A stretch of 64,000 bases of DNA from Bolinopsis microptera (GCF_026151205.1 NC_087074.1:1612001-1676000); one strand, 5' to 3'; numbered from the stretch's first letter, positions 10,801-22,221 are shown. The notes: a model not told the origin generated them from the letters alone. Numbers and translations are program-made.

Positions 10801-12568
10801 TTGCTGGTGGTGTACCATATTTGTACCAGTAATTAACAAAACCTGGTAGTATTGCTCTAAGACCCATTTTCTGTTTAACAAATAGTGTTTCTAGATGGGA
10901 TTTGGCAGCAAAACCCCAGACGAGGGAGCAGTAATTAAGGTGAGACTGCACAAAGCTGTGATATATTTGTAAACGTGCTTCCAGAGGCAAATATTTTTTA
11001 AGTTTGTACATGACTCCAATGTATCTGGCCATTTTCATTTTCATGGCAGAAATATGTTGCGACCAGTTCAGTTTGTTATCTATTATAACACCTAAGAAAC
11101 GGGCTTCTGTTTTTCTTTCGATTGTGACACCAGAAATTACTACATCGCGATAAATGAGGTTTCTTTGTCGAGAAAAGATCATATAATTCGTTTTTTTAAG
11201 ATTTAGAGCTAATCCGTTGTTATCCACCCATTTAACTAAGACATCGCTAAGAATTTTGAGCTTATCATAAACCTCGTTTATATTTTCTCCTGTTAGGAAA
11301 ATGTTTGCATCATCTGCGTACATGATGAAATTAGCTATTTCTGATATTTGAGGAAGATCGTTTATGTAGATTATAAAAAGGAGAGGTCCCAAAATTGAAC
11401 CTTGGGGTACACCGTAAATAATTGGATTGGCTGAGGATTCAGAGGATCCAATTGATACAAACTGGTTTCTGTTCATAAGATATGATTTAAACCAGTTTAA
11501 AGCTAGACCTCTTATGCCATAGTGCTCGAGCTTATTCAGGAGTATGGAGTGATCCACAAGGTCAAAGGCTTTGCTAAAGTCAATCAAAAGGAGCAAAGTA
11601 ACTTGCTTTTTAGACATTGAATTGAGGATTCTGTCTTTAGCATTAAGAAGTGCATGTTCACAAGACCTACCTGGGCGGAAGCCGTATTGATTTTCACAAA
11701 GTATATTGTAGGTATCCAAGAAATTTATGACTCGATTGTGCATAAGCTTTTCGTAGACTTTTGAGAAAGTGGCAAGTAGAGATATCGGTCTGTAATTTTT
11801 GATGTCAGTTTTAGATCCACCTTTATGTACAGGAACTACTTTTGCCGTTTTCAAGGCTTGGGGAAAGACCCCTTGTTCGAACGAGCTGTTAACAACGTGG
11901 GCCAATACAGTGGTAAAATTGTGACAGCTGTTGGCAATTTTGAGTGGTTGGATTTTGGTGTCAAGAGTAGCTTTATTCTTAAATAGGTTAATAACGTCTT
12001 GAACTTCGGTAGTTGTGACTGGTTTTATGTAGATACTATTTGGAGAAGGGTTACGTAGTGTCCCCTGGGCCCCACCAGGATCGAAAGTGGTCCTACTACT
12101 AATTTCAGATTTAATTTTTGGAGCGATGTTTGAGAAGTGATCATTAAATTTTTCTGCTACTGCTGCCGGAGTGCTGACTTGTCCGTTTTCGTCCGACAGT
12201 TTTATCGATGTAGGTTTGGCTGGTTTCCTATTCAGAAGTCCGTTAATCATCTGCCACTGCTTCTTAGAATTATCTTTGTGTTGTTCAAAGAATTTTTTGT
12301 AGTGTATGTTTTTGGCTTTGTCAACGTGTTTGGTGCAAAACTTTTTCAAACGGTCATATTTTAGCTGGTTCCTATCAACTGGTTCCTTAACAAAATCATG
12401 ATATGCCTGATTTTTACGTTCTATAGCTTCTTCAAGCCAGGGCAGTATCCATGGTTTGGGATTAACACGTTCATTTTGTCTGCGCTCGGACTGTCTTTTT
12501 GTCGGGTAGGCAGCGTTATAAATCCTGTTGTAATTAGAATTAGAATTAGAATCAAATTTACACAGCAA
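10785..12568 (-). pseudogene. LINE reverse transcriptase, truncated at both ends
   Basis: The frame of 710 codons (12,568-10,436) contains a LINE RT for roughly its first 590. Landmarks are NYRPISLLATFSKVYEKL, QYGFRPGRSCEHALL, LIDFSKAFDLVDHSIL, VPQGSILGPLLFIIYINDL and MYADDANIFL (catalytic YADD), then FLGVIIDNKLNWSQHI. The apurinic endonuclease expected upstream is missing. The 3' end is also missing: after PGFVNYWYKYGTPPASTK the frame passes into the neighbouring protein family (10,450-10,800). LINEs usually lose 5' sequence only, so loss of the 3' end points to later deletion or recombination. Confidence 0.9.
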
Positions 12569-12589
12569 TACAATAAGAATAAAAATAAT

Positions 12590-12981
12590 TTAAGAAGCTT
12601 CAATCTGCTGTGCAGGACATTCAAGTCAGTCGAAAACTGTTAGCAGAACACCCTTCTAGGGACATAAGGATATAGTATGTAAAACATAATGAGTAATAAA
12701 TTAATGAGTGATAAAATAAGATATGATTTAACAGTGAACTGTGGGCATGAAGGTAACAATTAAGATTACATAGATGCCCACTTTGGGATTACGTTAGTAA
12801 TGTTATTTACAGTTATATACAGAGAAGTATAGAACAATAATAGATTGGCAATGATAACAAATGGGAACGAATAAAGGAGATGTTTAAAGTTCTATACTTC
12901 TGGAAAAACCTAGGTCATATATAACGCAGGGGGCCTTTCCACCCGACAAAAACTCCAGCACCATAAAATTTGTTTCAGTTG
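12590..12981 (-). other. Probable LINE 3' untranslated region
   Basis: This AT-rich, gene-free stretch directly follows (on the minus strand) the stop of the LINE RT at 12,982. It is most simply that element's 3' untranslated region. The exact end of the element is not visible. Confidence 0.4.
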
Positions 12982-14847
12982 TCACATAGCTAGAGTGTAG
13001 AAATAGTCGAAACTATTGTTTATTTCATAGGATGAGACTCCTTGAATTACATCTGACATAAATTTAGATTTCATACATTGTGAGAATTTTACACTACATT
13101 CTATAGTCCTTATGTTCTCTGGAATTGTATTCCAACATTTTGCACCTAAATATGTAAAGGTTTTGTGTGTTCTGGATTTGTGAATATAAAGGTTGCACCT
13201 CTCAGCATCACGTGATCCTCCGGATACATAAGAAAATTTATCTGTGAATGATGATGGTGCAGCCTCATTAAGAATTTTATACATATACGTTGATAGATGG
13301 AGTTGTCTTCTTAAGTGTAAGGGTAACCACTTCATATTTCGATATACATTTACTGATGGTTCCTGCCAATGAACATCCAGAGCAATTTTTGCTACTTTCT
13401 TGTATAATATATCAAGAGAATTAAGTTTGGTTTTGGCAGCCCTACACCATATTATATCCAGGTAGTCAAATTGGGGGAGCATAAGAGCATTTACAAACAT
13501 TTTTCTATATTTCAGTGGAAGAAGATTTTTCGACCTGTATAATGCCCCTATTCTTTTAGCAATTTTTGATTTCACATAATCAATATGGTCTTGAAAGTTC
13601 AATAAATTGTCTATCATGAGACCTAAATATTTTTGAGATTTAGTTTCTTCTATAAATAGGCATTCTTTTTCCAAATCCAGAGGGATTGACAACGTGTCCA
13701 GATTAGGTGATCTATCAAATACAATGAATGAAGATTTTGCAGCATTTAGTCTTAGCTTGTTGATTCTAAGCCATTCATACACAATTTTCATATCCTTAAT
13801 TACATTCTCATATATGCCTCGGGAAATGTTATCAAAATATAGTGCACTATCATCTGCAAATAAGTAAACAGTAGATTGTGTGCAATTTCTACTGAGATCA
13901 TTTATGAATAAACTAAATAGAATTGGTCCTAATATGCTACCCTGTGGCACACCTGTTTTAACAGGGAGTGATGTGCTTACATTACCACGTATTTTGGTGT
14001 GTTGCTTTCTGTCCCCAAGGTAGCTTTTGAACCACTTTATGACAAAGCCATCAACTCCATAATACTTAAGTTTTTTTAATAAAATATTATGGCTTACTGT
14101 GTCAAAGGCCTTTTTGATATCTAAGAATACAATTGCAGGTTTCTTCTGTGATTCCTTAGACGTAAATATTTTATCAAATAGATTAAGCATTAGAAAAGTG
14201 GTGGAATGATCTTTTCTAAAACCATACTGATGGTTGGTAAGCAGTTTATTTGTTTCAACATACTCTGTAAGCTGTTGGTTAACAAAATATTCTATGCATT
14301 TTCCAAGTAGGGGGAGTATGGATATTGGCCGGTAGTTATTTGGATCATTAGGGTCACCAGTTTTAAGAATTGGAGTGACTGATGCAATTTTACATGCCAA
14401 CGGCATTGTTCCACTTTTCATACTAAGGTTTATAATATGAGCTACTGGATCGATGATTTGGGGAATAATATACTTATATATTTTAATGGGCATGATATCG
14501 TTAATCGATTTATCTGATGGTATACTGAGTATATATTCTTTTACTTGTTCAACAGTCACCTCTTCGAATACAGAGAGTTTACACTCTGTTGGAGGCGGCA
14601 TATATTCTAGGAAGTCGTCTGAATCCTTTTCCTTAATCGATTCTTGTATTATTGTACCAACTGTGGCAAAATGCAGGTTAACTCCGTTAACATTTAAGTT
14701 GCTTGGGGAAGAGCTACTTATTTTTCCAGGTAAGTTTGAAGCATGTTTGATAGTTTTCCAAATGCCTTTTAAATCGTTTTTTGCACTTTTCACAGTAAGG
14801 TCCTGAACAATATTTGTACGTCTGTTTTCTTTGGATAATTTTGTCAC
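12982..14847 (-). pseudogene. LINE reverse transcriptase, CR1/L2 type
   Basis: A 621-codon frame holds a full RT domain: SVTPILKTGDPNDPNNYRPI, HQYGFRKDHSTTFLML, VFLDIKKAFDTVSHNIL, TGVPQGSILGPILFSLFIND and VYLFADDSALYF (catalytic FADD), then YLGLMIDNLLNFQDH. A C-terminal region ends at TLAM. It is in a different frame from the endonuclease frame upstream (14,714-16,189) and overlaps it by about 130 bases. The linker normally found between the two domains also looks shortened, so a deletion with frame change inactivates this copy rather than a programmed frameshift. The RT itself has no stops, so the element is young. Confidence 0.9.
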
Positions 14848-16189
14848 AGTTTCTTTGGGGACGATAGTTATCCCACGAAGTAGAGCATTTCTTGTAAGCC
14901 GAATTTAAACAATCAAACTGCTGGTTAGCATCAGGGGTATTTGTTAGTATTACAGACCAATTTTCTTCCATTATTAAATCTCTAAATTTATGGTTGTTGG
15001 CCTCATTAAAACTACGTACGTTGGTTTGTGTTGGATTTTGATTATAAGATGCGGAGCGGTAACTGCTGGTGGATGTATTATCAAGATTAATTGTTGTAAC
15101 TATCGCTAAGTGATCCGACAGATCTGTCGTTAATACGTTGCAGCTTATTGTATCTTCAAGATTGTTCGTGTAGATATGATCAATAAGCGTGGCACTGTGG
15201 TCTGTTATGCGAGTTGGACGTGATACAATTTGGATGAAACCGTAAGAGGATGCAATATCTATAATGCTTTGACATGCCTGGTTGCTACTGTGCTTCAGTA
15301 AATTTAGATTAAAATCTCCATGTAACGTCATATGTTTGCGAGAGTGTCTTCCCAGGTTGTGAAGCGTACTTTTAAAAATTTCAAGAAATGCTTCAGGTTT
15401 TCTAGCGGGAGAGCGATAAACATTTCCAATTATCTTTGTTCTATTATATCCTTTACACTGGTGGATCTTGATAAATTGAAATTCGCCGCTAGTATTTGAG
15501 GGTTCAGGGTTGGGATTGAAAACATCAATTTTATCAGAGTCAGCTACACGTTTGTGTATGTATATGGCAAGCCCCCCACCTTTACCCGATGTGCGGATGG
15601 GATCTTGGATATACGGTTCATGGAATCCATTTAATGTGATGTCGTTTATTCCGTTAGGCAATTTTTCTAGTGTGCAGTTAGTTTCGTTAAAACACAATAC
15701 ATCATACTTATCATACATTTCTATATCTTCTCGTAGTTGATCAATATTTTTGAAAAGGGATCTGATATTCATGGAAAATGTTTTAAGTTGAGAGGATGTC
15801 GACCTTTTTATGTTACGTTGCTGTTTATACTGACAGTGAGTTAGGAAAGCCGAAATGTCACTCCATGTTGAATCATGGTGTTCTTCATTGGTCATGGCGT
15901 CTCCAATAAGATTACATCGACTATTTTGAGCGTATGGATTATAAATAGCGCAATTAAGCTTATTGTAGTCATCGTAAATTTCATAGTAAGTCGCGTAAAA
16001 TCCAGGAATAAGACTTTCACAACAGCTTGTACAACCTAAATTTTCCTTAAAACATTTGACGTGGACGTTGTTTTGGCACCATGAACAGCTGCGGATGTTT
16101 TTGGAAGAATAACACCAGCCGCTACAGCTACCACATTTTATTTTGATTTTATGACCAGAAGTATCAGTAACATTTCCATTCGCTGCCAT
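14714..16189 (-). pseudogene. LINE ORF2 N-terminus: zinc finger plus endonuclease
   Basis: This 491-codon frame starts with a cysteine-rich, PHD-like finger (C19, C22, C34, C37, then HVKCF, C52, C55 and C56). An exonuclease-endonuclease-phosphatase domain follows, with SMNIRSL, FNETNC (catalytic Glu), GKGGGLAIYI, GNVYRSP, HGDFNLNLL, LIDHIYTN and LSDHLAIV (catalytic Asp-His). In working LINEs this endonuclease nicks the target for target-primed reverse transcription. Only the link to the RT downstream (12,982-14,847) is broken. The finger-endonuclease-RT order is the same as in the plus-strand LINE at 28.5 kb. Confidence 0.9.
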
Positions 16190-16929
16190 TTTAAGTTTAC
16201 TCTTATGCTTGTGGAGGAATTAGAGAATAAAAAATGTATAAATTTATAAATAACGTAAAATATATCTATACTAGTGCAAATCAGATTCTTTCACGAGAAC
16301 CGGAGGTCCTGTATGCTACAGAATCGTGATCTGAGTCTTATCTACTTATTTGTTAAAAATATTCGCTAAATCAAATGTTACAATATAGTGCCCTTATCTC
16401 GATTTTCGGGCTTATCAGTATGATAATATGACTTTACCTAAAGTGTATATTAAGTCGTTGTGATTTGTATGTGTGAAATTGTTTCGTTGTGTAGTTTTGT
16501 GTGGTGATTTTTGCTATTTAGTTGTTTGTGAAGTTTTCGAAAATACTGTTGCACTGAACTTTGACTGAGGAAACGTGCTTGATGCTGATTTACCAGAGAA
16601 GCTTCTATAATTATTAAATAAAATGTGCACAGTTTTGTTTGGTAATGTGAAAATGTTTTAGGAAATGTATGGTGGGATGATAAGAGACAAAAATGCTTGA
16701 TAGTTAAAGAATGTTCATCAGTTCATCTGATAAGCTTAAGAAGATAAGCATTTTCGACCAATCAGATCATTTCTTCAAAAATCGATCGTGGTAGCAATCA
16801 AATGATGAATTTGGATGAGGAGTGAGGATGTACTGAAAAAGATATGAAAATACTTGACGATATGCTTAATTTAAGGGCTTGACAGAAAAGGTTGATTTTT
16901 ATATAATTAATTCATTTATGGATTAGTGC
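16190..16929. other. Spacer between LINE ORF2 and the AlkB-SGNH gene
   Basis: About 740 bases of AT-rich sequence without a gene. If the AlkB-SGNH frame were ORF1 of the LINE below it, this would be an unusually long inter-ORF gap. It could equally be the LINE's 5' untranslated region. Confidence 0.4.
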
Positions 16930-18069
16930 TCAACCACGGTGATATCTGAAAGGACTGTTAGGCTCATGGTGGTAGAGCCACGCACAGTTCCTGTGGCGTG
17001 GCAGTTCTGATCCACATAACTTGCCAACGCAGTTGACAAGTTCATATGCAACAGCCCTTCTGACATCGTGATGTAAATGGATGCCATGCTTATCATTGCG
17101 GTCCCATACGTAGTATGAATGAACCCGCTTGATAACGGCATGGGCATCGTAAAATGTCAGATTGGGAATCACCCTGGCGAGATTCACCATACATAGATTA
17201 AAATCATCAATTTCTCTGTTCAACCAACCAATTCTAGTTAAAGACAAAGCACAAAAAACAAACTGTGTGCTTTTGTTGCTCTTACAGCTTTCGACAAGGC
17301 GGGGACAAAAGTTATCAGCCAGACTCTTGGCAGATTTTCCATACCGTGAAAGATCGTTTATGCCACATGAGATGATCACAGTTTTGGCATGTTTGAGGTC
17401 ATGATCCAAAGAGTCTATGAGCTGGTAGTTCAAACGCTTCTGACAGCGGTGGCCGGGTATCTGATCGAACAACCATTCAGGTGTTTCACGATGAATAGAG
17501 TCATGTATGAATAGGACCCTGGAGTGACGAGACTGAGAGGAGGAGTTCTGAGCTGGAGGGGCAACAGGTGGTATCCGATGGAGAGCTGGAGGTGCAGGCA
17601 CAGTGCATGACTCTTGTTGTTTCAGTTTGCGGAAAGTCAGTGAAATGCGTGGAAACCTTACCGAGATATCGCGGTCAATGCCGTGGCGCCAGTTGTCCTG
17701 ATCTGCTCGTGACATGACGTAAAGTGAACCGTGCTCAAGTGGAATGTTATGCTCGACAAAGGGGCCTACTGTACTTGATATCCTAAGGTTTCTAGGTGCT
17801 CCAATCGACACTGTATAAATTTGACTATCCTCCATTATGCTAGGTTCGCTGTCATTATGCATCGGTATGCCGACCGATCCGTCCTTGTATAAAGTGCAAA
17901 GGCAAGTGTAGTTCGCTGGGGTTATGTCAGCGTCCAGTTTTTGCAGTTGCTCGTACACATGTTCCAGAGTGGGTGGAAGTGGCCCAACAGAGACAGGATG
18001 TGAGGTTCTGCCGTACGTGTAGGGGACGGAGCCATAATAAGTTGTGATACGGCCTCCAGGGTGGTGCAT
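16930..18069 (-). CDS. AlkB-type dioxygenase fused to SGNH/GDSL hydrolase
   Basis: An intact 379-codon frame from the ATG at 18,069. The frame stays open further upstream to 18,198, but that part is translated repeat DNA (FVRF words), so I prefer the later start; residue numbers below count from 18,198. Residues 44-190 are AlkB-like: iron ligands H114 and D116 in MHNDSEP, H172 in NWRHGI, and RISLTFR (R184-R190), which fits the RxNxTxR signature for 2-oxoglutarate binding with Ser replacing Asn. After a Pro/Ser-rich linker (195-222), an SGNH hydrolase follows: nucleophile S234 in FIHDSIHR, CGIND (N281), and D369 with H371 or H374 in NDKHGIHL. AlkB proteins demethylate nucleic acids, and SGNH domains are esterases that also occur in ORF1 of some CR1-type LINEs. 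I infer an ORF1-like protein of a retroelement. A captured host gene is the alternative. Confidence 0.85.
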   Translation of the reverse strand: MHHPGGRITTYYGSVPYTYGRTSHPVSVGPLPPTLEHVYEQLQKLDADITPANYTCLCTLYKDGSVGIPMHNDSEPSIMEDSQIYTVSIGAPRNLRISSTVGPFVEHNIPLEHGSLYVMSRADQDNWRHGIDRDISVRFPRISLTFRKLKQQESCTVPAPPALHRIPPVAPPAQNSSSQSRHSRVLFIHDSIHRETPEWLFDQIPGHRCQKRLNYQLIDSLDHDLKHAKTVIISCGINDLSRYGKSAKSLADNFCPRLVESCKSNKSTQFVFCALSLTRIGWLNREIDDFNLCMVNLARVIPNLTFYDAHAVIKRVHSYYVWDRNDKHGIHLHHDVRRAVAYELVNCVGKLCGSELPRHRNCAWLYHHEPNSPFRYHRG

Positions 18070-18126
18070 GTCAAAGTTTAGCTCACTTGAAACTTTATCA
18101 AAAGTTAACTCAAAACGGACAAACTC

Positions 18127-18201
18127 AAAACGGACAAAAAATAAAGCGGACAAAAACGGACAAAAACGGACAAAAAATAACAAAAATTGAAATAACATTT
18201 A

Positions 18202-18210
<9 letters not shown>
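18127..18210 (+). repeat. Leader repeat of ACGGACAAAA words, copy 1
   Basis: Repeated AAAACGGACAAAA words are followed by ATAACAAAAAT, GAAATAA, and ATTTAGATGCTTCC, running directly into the (TCC)n tract. The same block with only a few differences precedes the second (TCC)n tract at 18,937-19,024. Confidence 0.85.
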
Positions 18211-18233
<23 letters not shown>

Positions 18234-18896
18234 CTCCTCCTCCTCCTCCTCCTCCTCCTTCTCCTCCTCCTCCTCCTCCTCCTCCTCCTCCTCCTCCTCC
18301 TCCTCTTCCACCTTCTCCTCCTCCTCCTCCTCAGCCATCCTCCTCAGCCATCCTCCTCAGTCCTCCTCAGTCCTCCTCAGTCCTCCTCAGTCCTCCTCAG
18401 TCCTCCTCCTCTGCAGTCCTCATCATCCTCCTCAGTCCTCCTCCTCCTGGGTCCTCCTCCTCCTCTTCATCCTCCTCCTCTTCCTCCTCAGTCCTCAGTC
18501 CTTCTCCTTAGTCCTCCTCCTCATCCTTTTCGTCAGTACTCCTCCTCCTCAGTCCTCCCCCAGTCCCCCTCCTCCTCCTATTCAGTCCTCCTCCTCCTCC
18601 TCCTCAGTTCTCCTCCTTCTCATTCCTCCTTCTGAGTCCTCCTCATTCCTCCTTCTGAGTCCTCCTCTTCCTCCTCTTTCTCCTGAGTCCTCCTCCTGGG
18701 TCCTCTTTCTCCTCCTCCTTCTCAGTCCTCCTCCTCCTCCCTCTCAGTCATCCTCCTCAGTCATCCTCCTCAGCCATCCTCCTCAGCCATCCTCTTCAGC
18801 GATCCTCCTCAGTACTCCTCAGTCCTCCTCCTTCTCAGTCCTCCTCAGTCCTCCTCCTCAGTCATCCTTCTCCTCCTCCTCCTCCAGGGGGGATCC
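18203..18896 (+). repeat. (TCC)n-rich tract 1
   Basis: About 690 bases of almost pure pyrimidines on the plus strand: a perfect TCC run at the start, then interrupted TCC blocks with recurring CAGTCC words. Long polypurine-polypyrimidine tracts can form triplex (H-DNA) structures. Open frames across it (Leu/Pro/Ser on one strand, Glu on the other) are composition artefacts. Confidence 0.95.
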
Positions 18897-18936
18897 TGTT
18901 TTTTATCCGTTTTTTCCGTTCGGAACCCTATATTAT

Positions 18937-19024
18937 CAAAACGGACAAAAAATAGAGCGGACAAAAACGGACAAAAACGGACAAAAAATAACAAAAATGG
19001 AAATAATATTTAGATGCTTCCTCC
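18937..19024 (+). repeat. Leader repeat of ACGGACAAAA words, copy 2
   Basis: Nearly identical to 18,127-18,210, again ending in TTTAGATGCTTCC and running straight into a TCC tract. Upstream, at 18,903-18,930, short inverted TCCGT words and CCGTTCGGAACCC interrupt the pyrimidine tract. Confidence 0.85.
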
Positions 19025-21360
19025 TCCTCCTCAGTCTTCCTCAGTCATCCTCCTGAGTCCTCCTCCTGGGTCCTCCTCCTGGGACCTCCTCCTCTTGGGT
19101 CCACCTCCTCTTCATCCTCCTCCTCTTCCTCCTCAGTCCTCAGTTCTCCTCCTCAGCTCAGTCCTCCTCCTCAGTCCTCCTCCTCATCCTTTTCCTCAGT
19201 CCTCCTCCTCAGTCCTGCCCAGTCCCCCTCCTCCTCCTATTCACTCCTCCTCCTCCTCCTCCTCCTCCTCCTCCTCCTCCTCCTCAGTCCTCCTCCTCAG
19301 TCCTCCTCCTCCTCAGTCCTCCTCCTTCTCAGTCCTCCTCCTCCTCAGTCATCCTCCTCAGTCCTTCTCCTCCTCAGTCCTTCTCCTCTTCCTCCTCCTC
19401 CTCCTCAGTCTTCCTCATATTCCTCAGTCCTCCCCCAGTCACCCTCCTTCTCAGTCCTCCCCCAGTCACCCTCCTCCTCATCCTCATCCTCCTCATCAGT
19501 CCTCCTTCGCCTTCTCAGTCCTCCTCTTCAGTCCTCCTCCTCCTTTTCCTGGTTCCTCCTCCTCAGTCCGCATTCTCCTCCTCAGTCCTTCTCAGTCCTT
19601 TCCCCAGTCACCCTCCTCCTCATCCTCCTCATCAGTTCTCCTTCTCCTTAGTCCTCCTCCTCAGTCCTCCTCCTCCTCCTCCTGGGTTCTCCTCCTGGAT
19701 CCCTCTTCTCCTCCTCAGTCCTTCTCCTCCTCCTCAGTTATCCTCCTCCTCCTCCTTCTCCTCCTGGGTCCTCCTCCTTCTGCTCACCAGTCCTCCTCCT
19801 CACTCCTCAGTCCTCCTCATCCTCTTCATCCGCTTACTTCTCCTCCTCATCAGTCCTCATCAGTCCTCCTCCTCCCAAGTCATCCTCCTCCTCCTGGGGC
19901 CTTTTCCTGTGTCCTCCTCCTCCTGGGTCCTCCTCCTCAGTCCTCCTCCTCTTCCTTCTCCTCAGTCCTTCTCCTCCTCAGTCCTTCTCCTCTTCCTCCT
20001 CCTCAGTCTTCCTCCTCCTCAATCCTTTCCCCAGTCACCCTCCTCCTCATCCTCATCCTCCTCATCAGTCCTCCTTCTCCTTCTCAGTCCTCCTTCTCAG
20101 TCCTCCTCCTCCTCTTCTTCCTGGTTCCTCCTCCTGGGTCCTCCTTCTCCTCCTCAGTCCTCCTCCTCTTCCTCCTCCTCCTGGGTCCTCCTGATCCTCC
20201 TCAGTCTTCTTTCTCCTTCTACTCCTCAGTCCTCCTCCCCCTCAATCCTCCTCTTCCTCCTAAGTCCTCCCCTCCTCAGTCCTCCTAAGTCCTCCCATTC
20301 TCAGTCCTCCTCCTCATCAGTCCTCTTCACCAGTCCTCCTCCTCAGTCCTCCTTATCCTCATCCTTCATCTCCTTCCTTCATCTCCTTTCTCCTCCTCAT
20401 CCTCCTCATACACCTCCTCCTCATCAGTCCTCCTCCTCACTGCTCACTCCTTCTCCTCCTCCTCCTCCTCCTCCTCCTCCTCCTCCTCCTCGTCCTTAGT
20501 CCTCTTTATCAGTCCTCATCAGTCCTCATCAGTCCTCCTCCTCCCCAGTCCTCCTTTTGGGGCCTTTTCCTGGGTCCTCCTCCTGGGTCCTCCTCCTCTT
20601 GGGTCCTCCTCCTCTTGGGTCCTCCTCCTCATCCTTCTCCTTAGTCCTCCTCCTCCTCAGTCCTCCTCTTGAGTCCTTCTTCTCCTCCTCCTCCTATTCA
20701 TTCCTCCTCCTCAGTTCTCCTTCTCAGTCTCACTCCTCCTTCTCAGTCCTCCTCCTCCTCTTCTTCCTGGTTCCTCCTCTTGGGTCCTCCTTCTCCTCCT
20801 CAGTCCTCCTCCTCTTCCTGGGTCCTCCTGATCCTCCTCAGTCTTCTTCCTCCTTCTACTCCTCAGTCCTCCTCCTGCTCAATCCTCCTCTTCCTTCTAA
20901 GTCCTCCCCTCCTCAGTCCTCCTAAGTCCTCCCCTTCTCAGTCCTCCTCCTCATCAGTCCTCTTCACCAGTCCTCCTCCTCAGTCCTCCTTATCCTCATC
21001 CTTTATCTCCTTTCTCCTCCTCATCCTCCTCATACACCTCCTTCTCCTCATCAGTCCTCCTCCTCACTCCTCAGTCCTTCTCCTCCTCCTCCTCCTCCTC
21101 GTCCTTAGTCCTCTTTATCAGTCCTCATCAGTCCTCATCGGTCCTCCTCCTCCCCAGTCCTCCTCATGGGGCCTTTTCCTGGGTCCTCCTCCTCTTGGGT
21201 CCTCCTCCTCTTGAGTCCTTCTTCTCCTCCTCCTATTCATTCCTCCTCCTCAGTTCTCCTTCTCAGTCTCACTCCTCCTCAGCCCCCCTCCTCTCCCTCC
21301 TCAGTCCCTCCTCAGTCCCCCTCCTCAGTCCCCCCTCCTCCTTTTCCTCTCTTTCATCTC
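19014..21360 (+). repeat. (TCC)n-rich tract 2
   Basis: About 2.35 kb of TCC-based sequence. It contains at least one long internal duplication: the stretch around 20,090-20,560 recurs, slightly shorter, around 20,740-21,160, including GATCCTCCTCAGTCTTC, AAGTCCTCCC and CCTTAGTCCTCTTTATCAG. The array therefore grew both by slippage and by copying longer blocks. Long frames seen in it are not genes. Confidence 0.95.
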
Positions 21361-21678
21361 TCAATAATTTGTTCAATTTATAATTATTGTTGGTGTTATT
21401 GTTAACATAATTTATTGTTATATACTAAAATGTTTTTAAGCGCATTTGAGTCTGGCTCAAAATGTGCTCAAGAATCTTTGTGTTTAACAAAGTTTTACTC
21501 TCCAGTAATAAAACTTTTCATCCCTTTTTATGTTATTAAAAAATGTGTAGACTATTCTTTGTGCCTAATTGAAGATTAAAAGTTTGAGAAAGGACCATGG
21601 TCATTAACCGGGCTACCCATTTCTGCAGATAGCCTGTTACAAATTGTGGAGAAAATTTAAATCAAAAGTTACAATTTT

Positions 21679-21795
21679 TGTCCGTTTTTGTCCGTTTTTG
21701 TCCGTTTGGCAGCTATATTTTCAAAACGGACAAAAATTAACGGACAAAAACGGACAAAAACGGACAAAAAATAACATGAGCCCCCCCCCCCCCCC
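21679..21795. repeat. GTCCGTTTTT hairpin and C14 run
   Basis: Three TTTTTGTCCG words are followed, after about 20 bases including GGCAGCTATATTTT, by four inverted ACGGACAAAA words. This can fold into a stem of about 30 pairs. The same word makes up the leaders at 18,127 and 18,937, here in both orientations. A run of about 14 C follows at 21,781. Confidence 0.8.
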
Positions 21796-21842
21796 GAGGT
21801 ACAATCAATAATCCATGAGGTTTTATCACTAGTTCCAGACCA

Positions 21843-22221
21843 TAAACACTTTGAAAAGGAGCATACAAAACCCATTTTTAATAGATTACAAATTCTTACA
21901 GCTCAAAACTTGTACAAATATCACTGTATTTTAGAATTCTCTAAGGTTATCAAGTACCACTGCCCATACTCCCTTTATGAGGCTATCAACATTTCAAACC
22001 GTGCAACGAGTCTAATGGTTATTCTCCTAAATAAATCAAATACCTTTTTGTTTAATGCAGCCAAGCTTTGGAACGCTGTTCATAAAAAAATTTTAACTTC
22101 AAGCAATTGCTTAGAAACGTCCATTAGCTTGATAAAACTGAGAACCAAAGCACTATTAATACAAGCACAGGCAGCTGACTTAAAAGATACTTGGACTCCA
22201 AACAATTTTAAATTGCAGTAA
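21843..22221 (+). pseudogene. LINE C-terminal fragment
   Basis: The translation FEKEHTKPIFNRLQILTAQN, then LYKYHCILEF and LWNAVHKKIL, is a close relative of the C-terminus of the LINE at 2.8-4.1 kb. It ends in TAA at about 22,221. Only the last 120 codons remain. Confidence 0.85.

Noticed and set aside
18087-21405. Long open frames across the TCC tracts (up to 424 codons)
   Set aside because: They are Leu/Pro/Ser or Glu homopolymer-like translations of a trinucleotide repeat, open in several frames at once. There is no gene signal.
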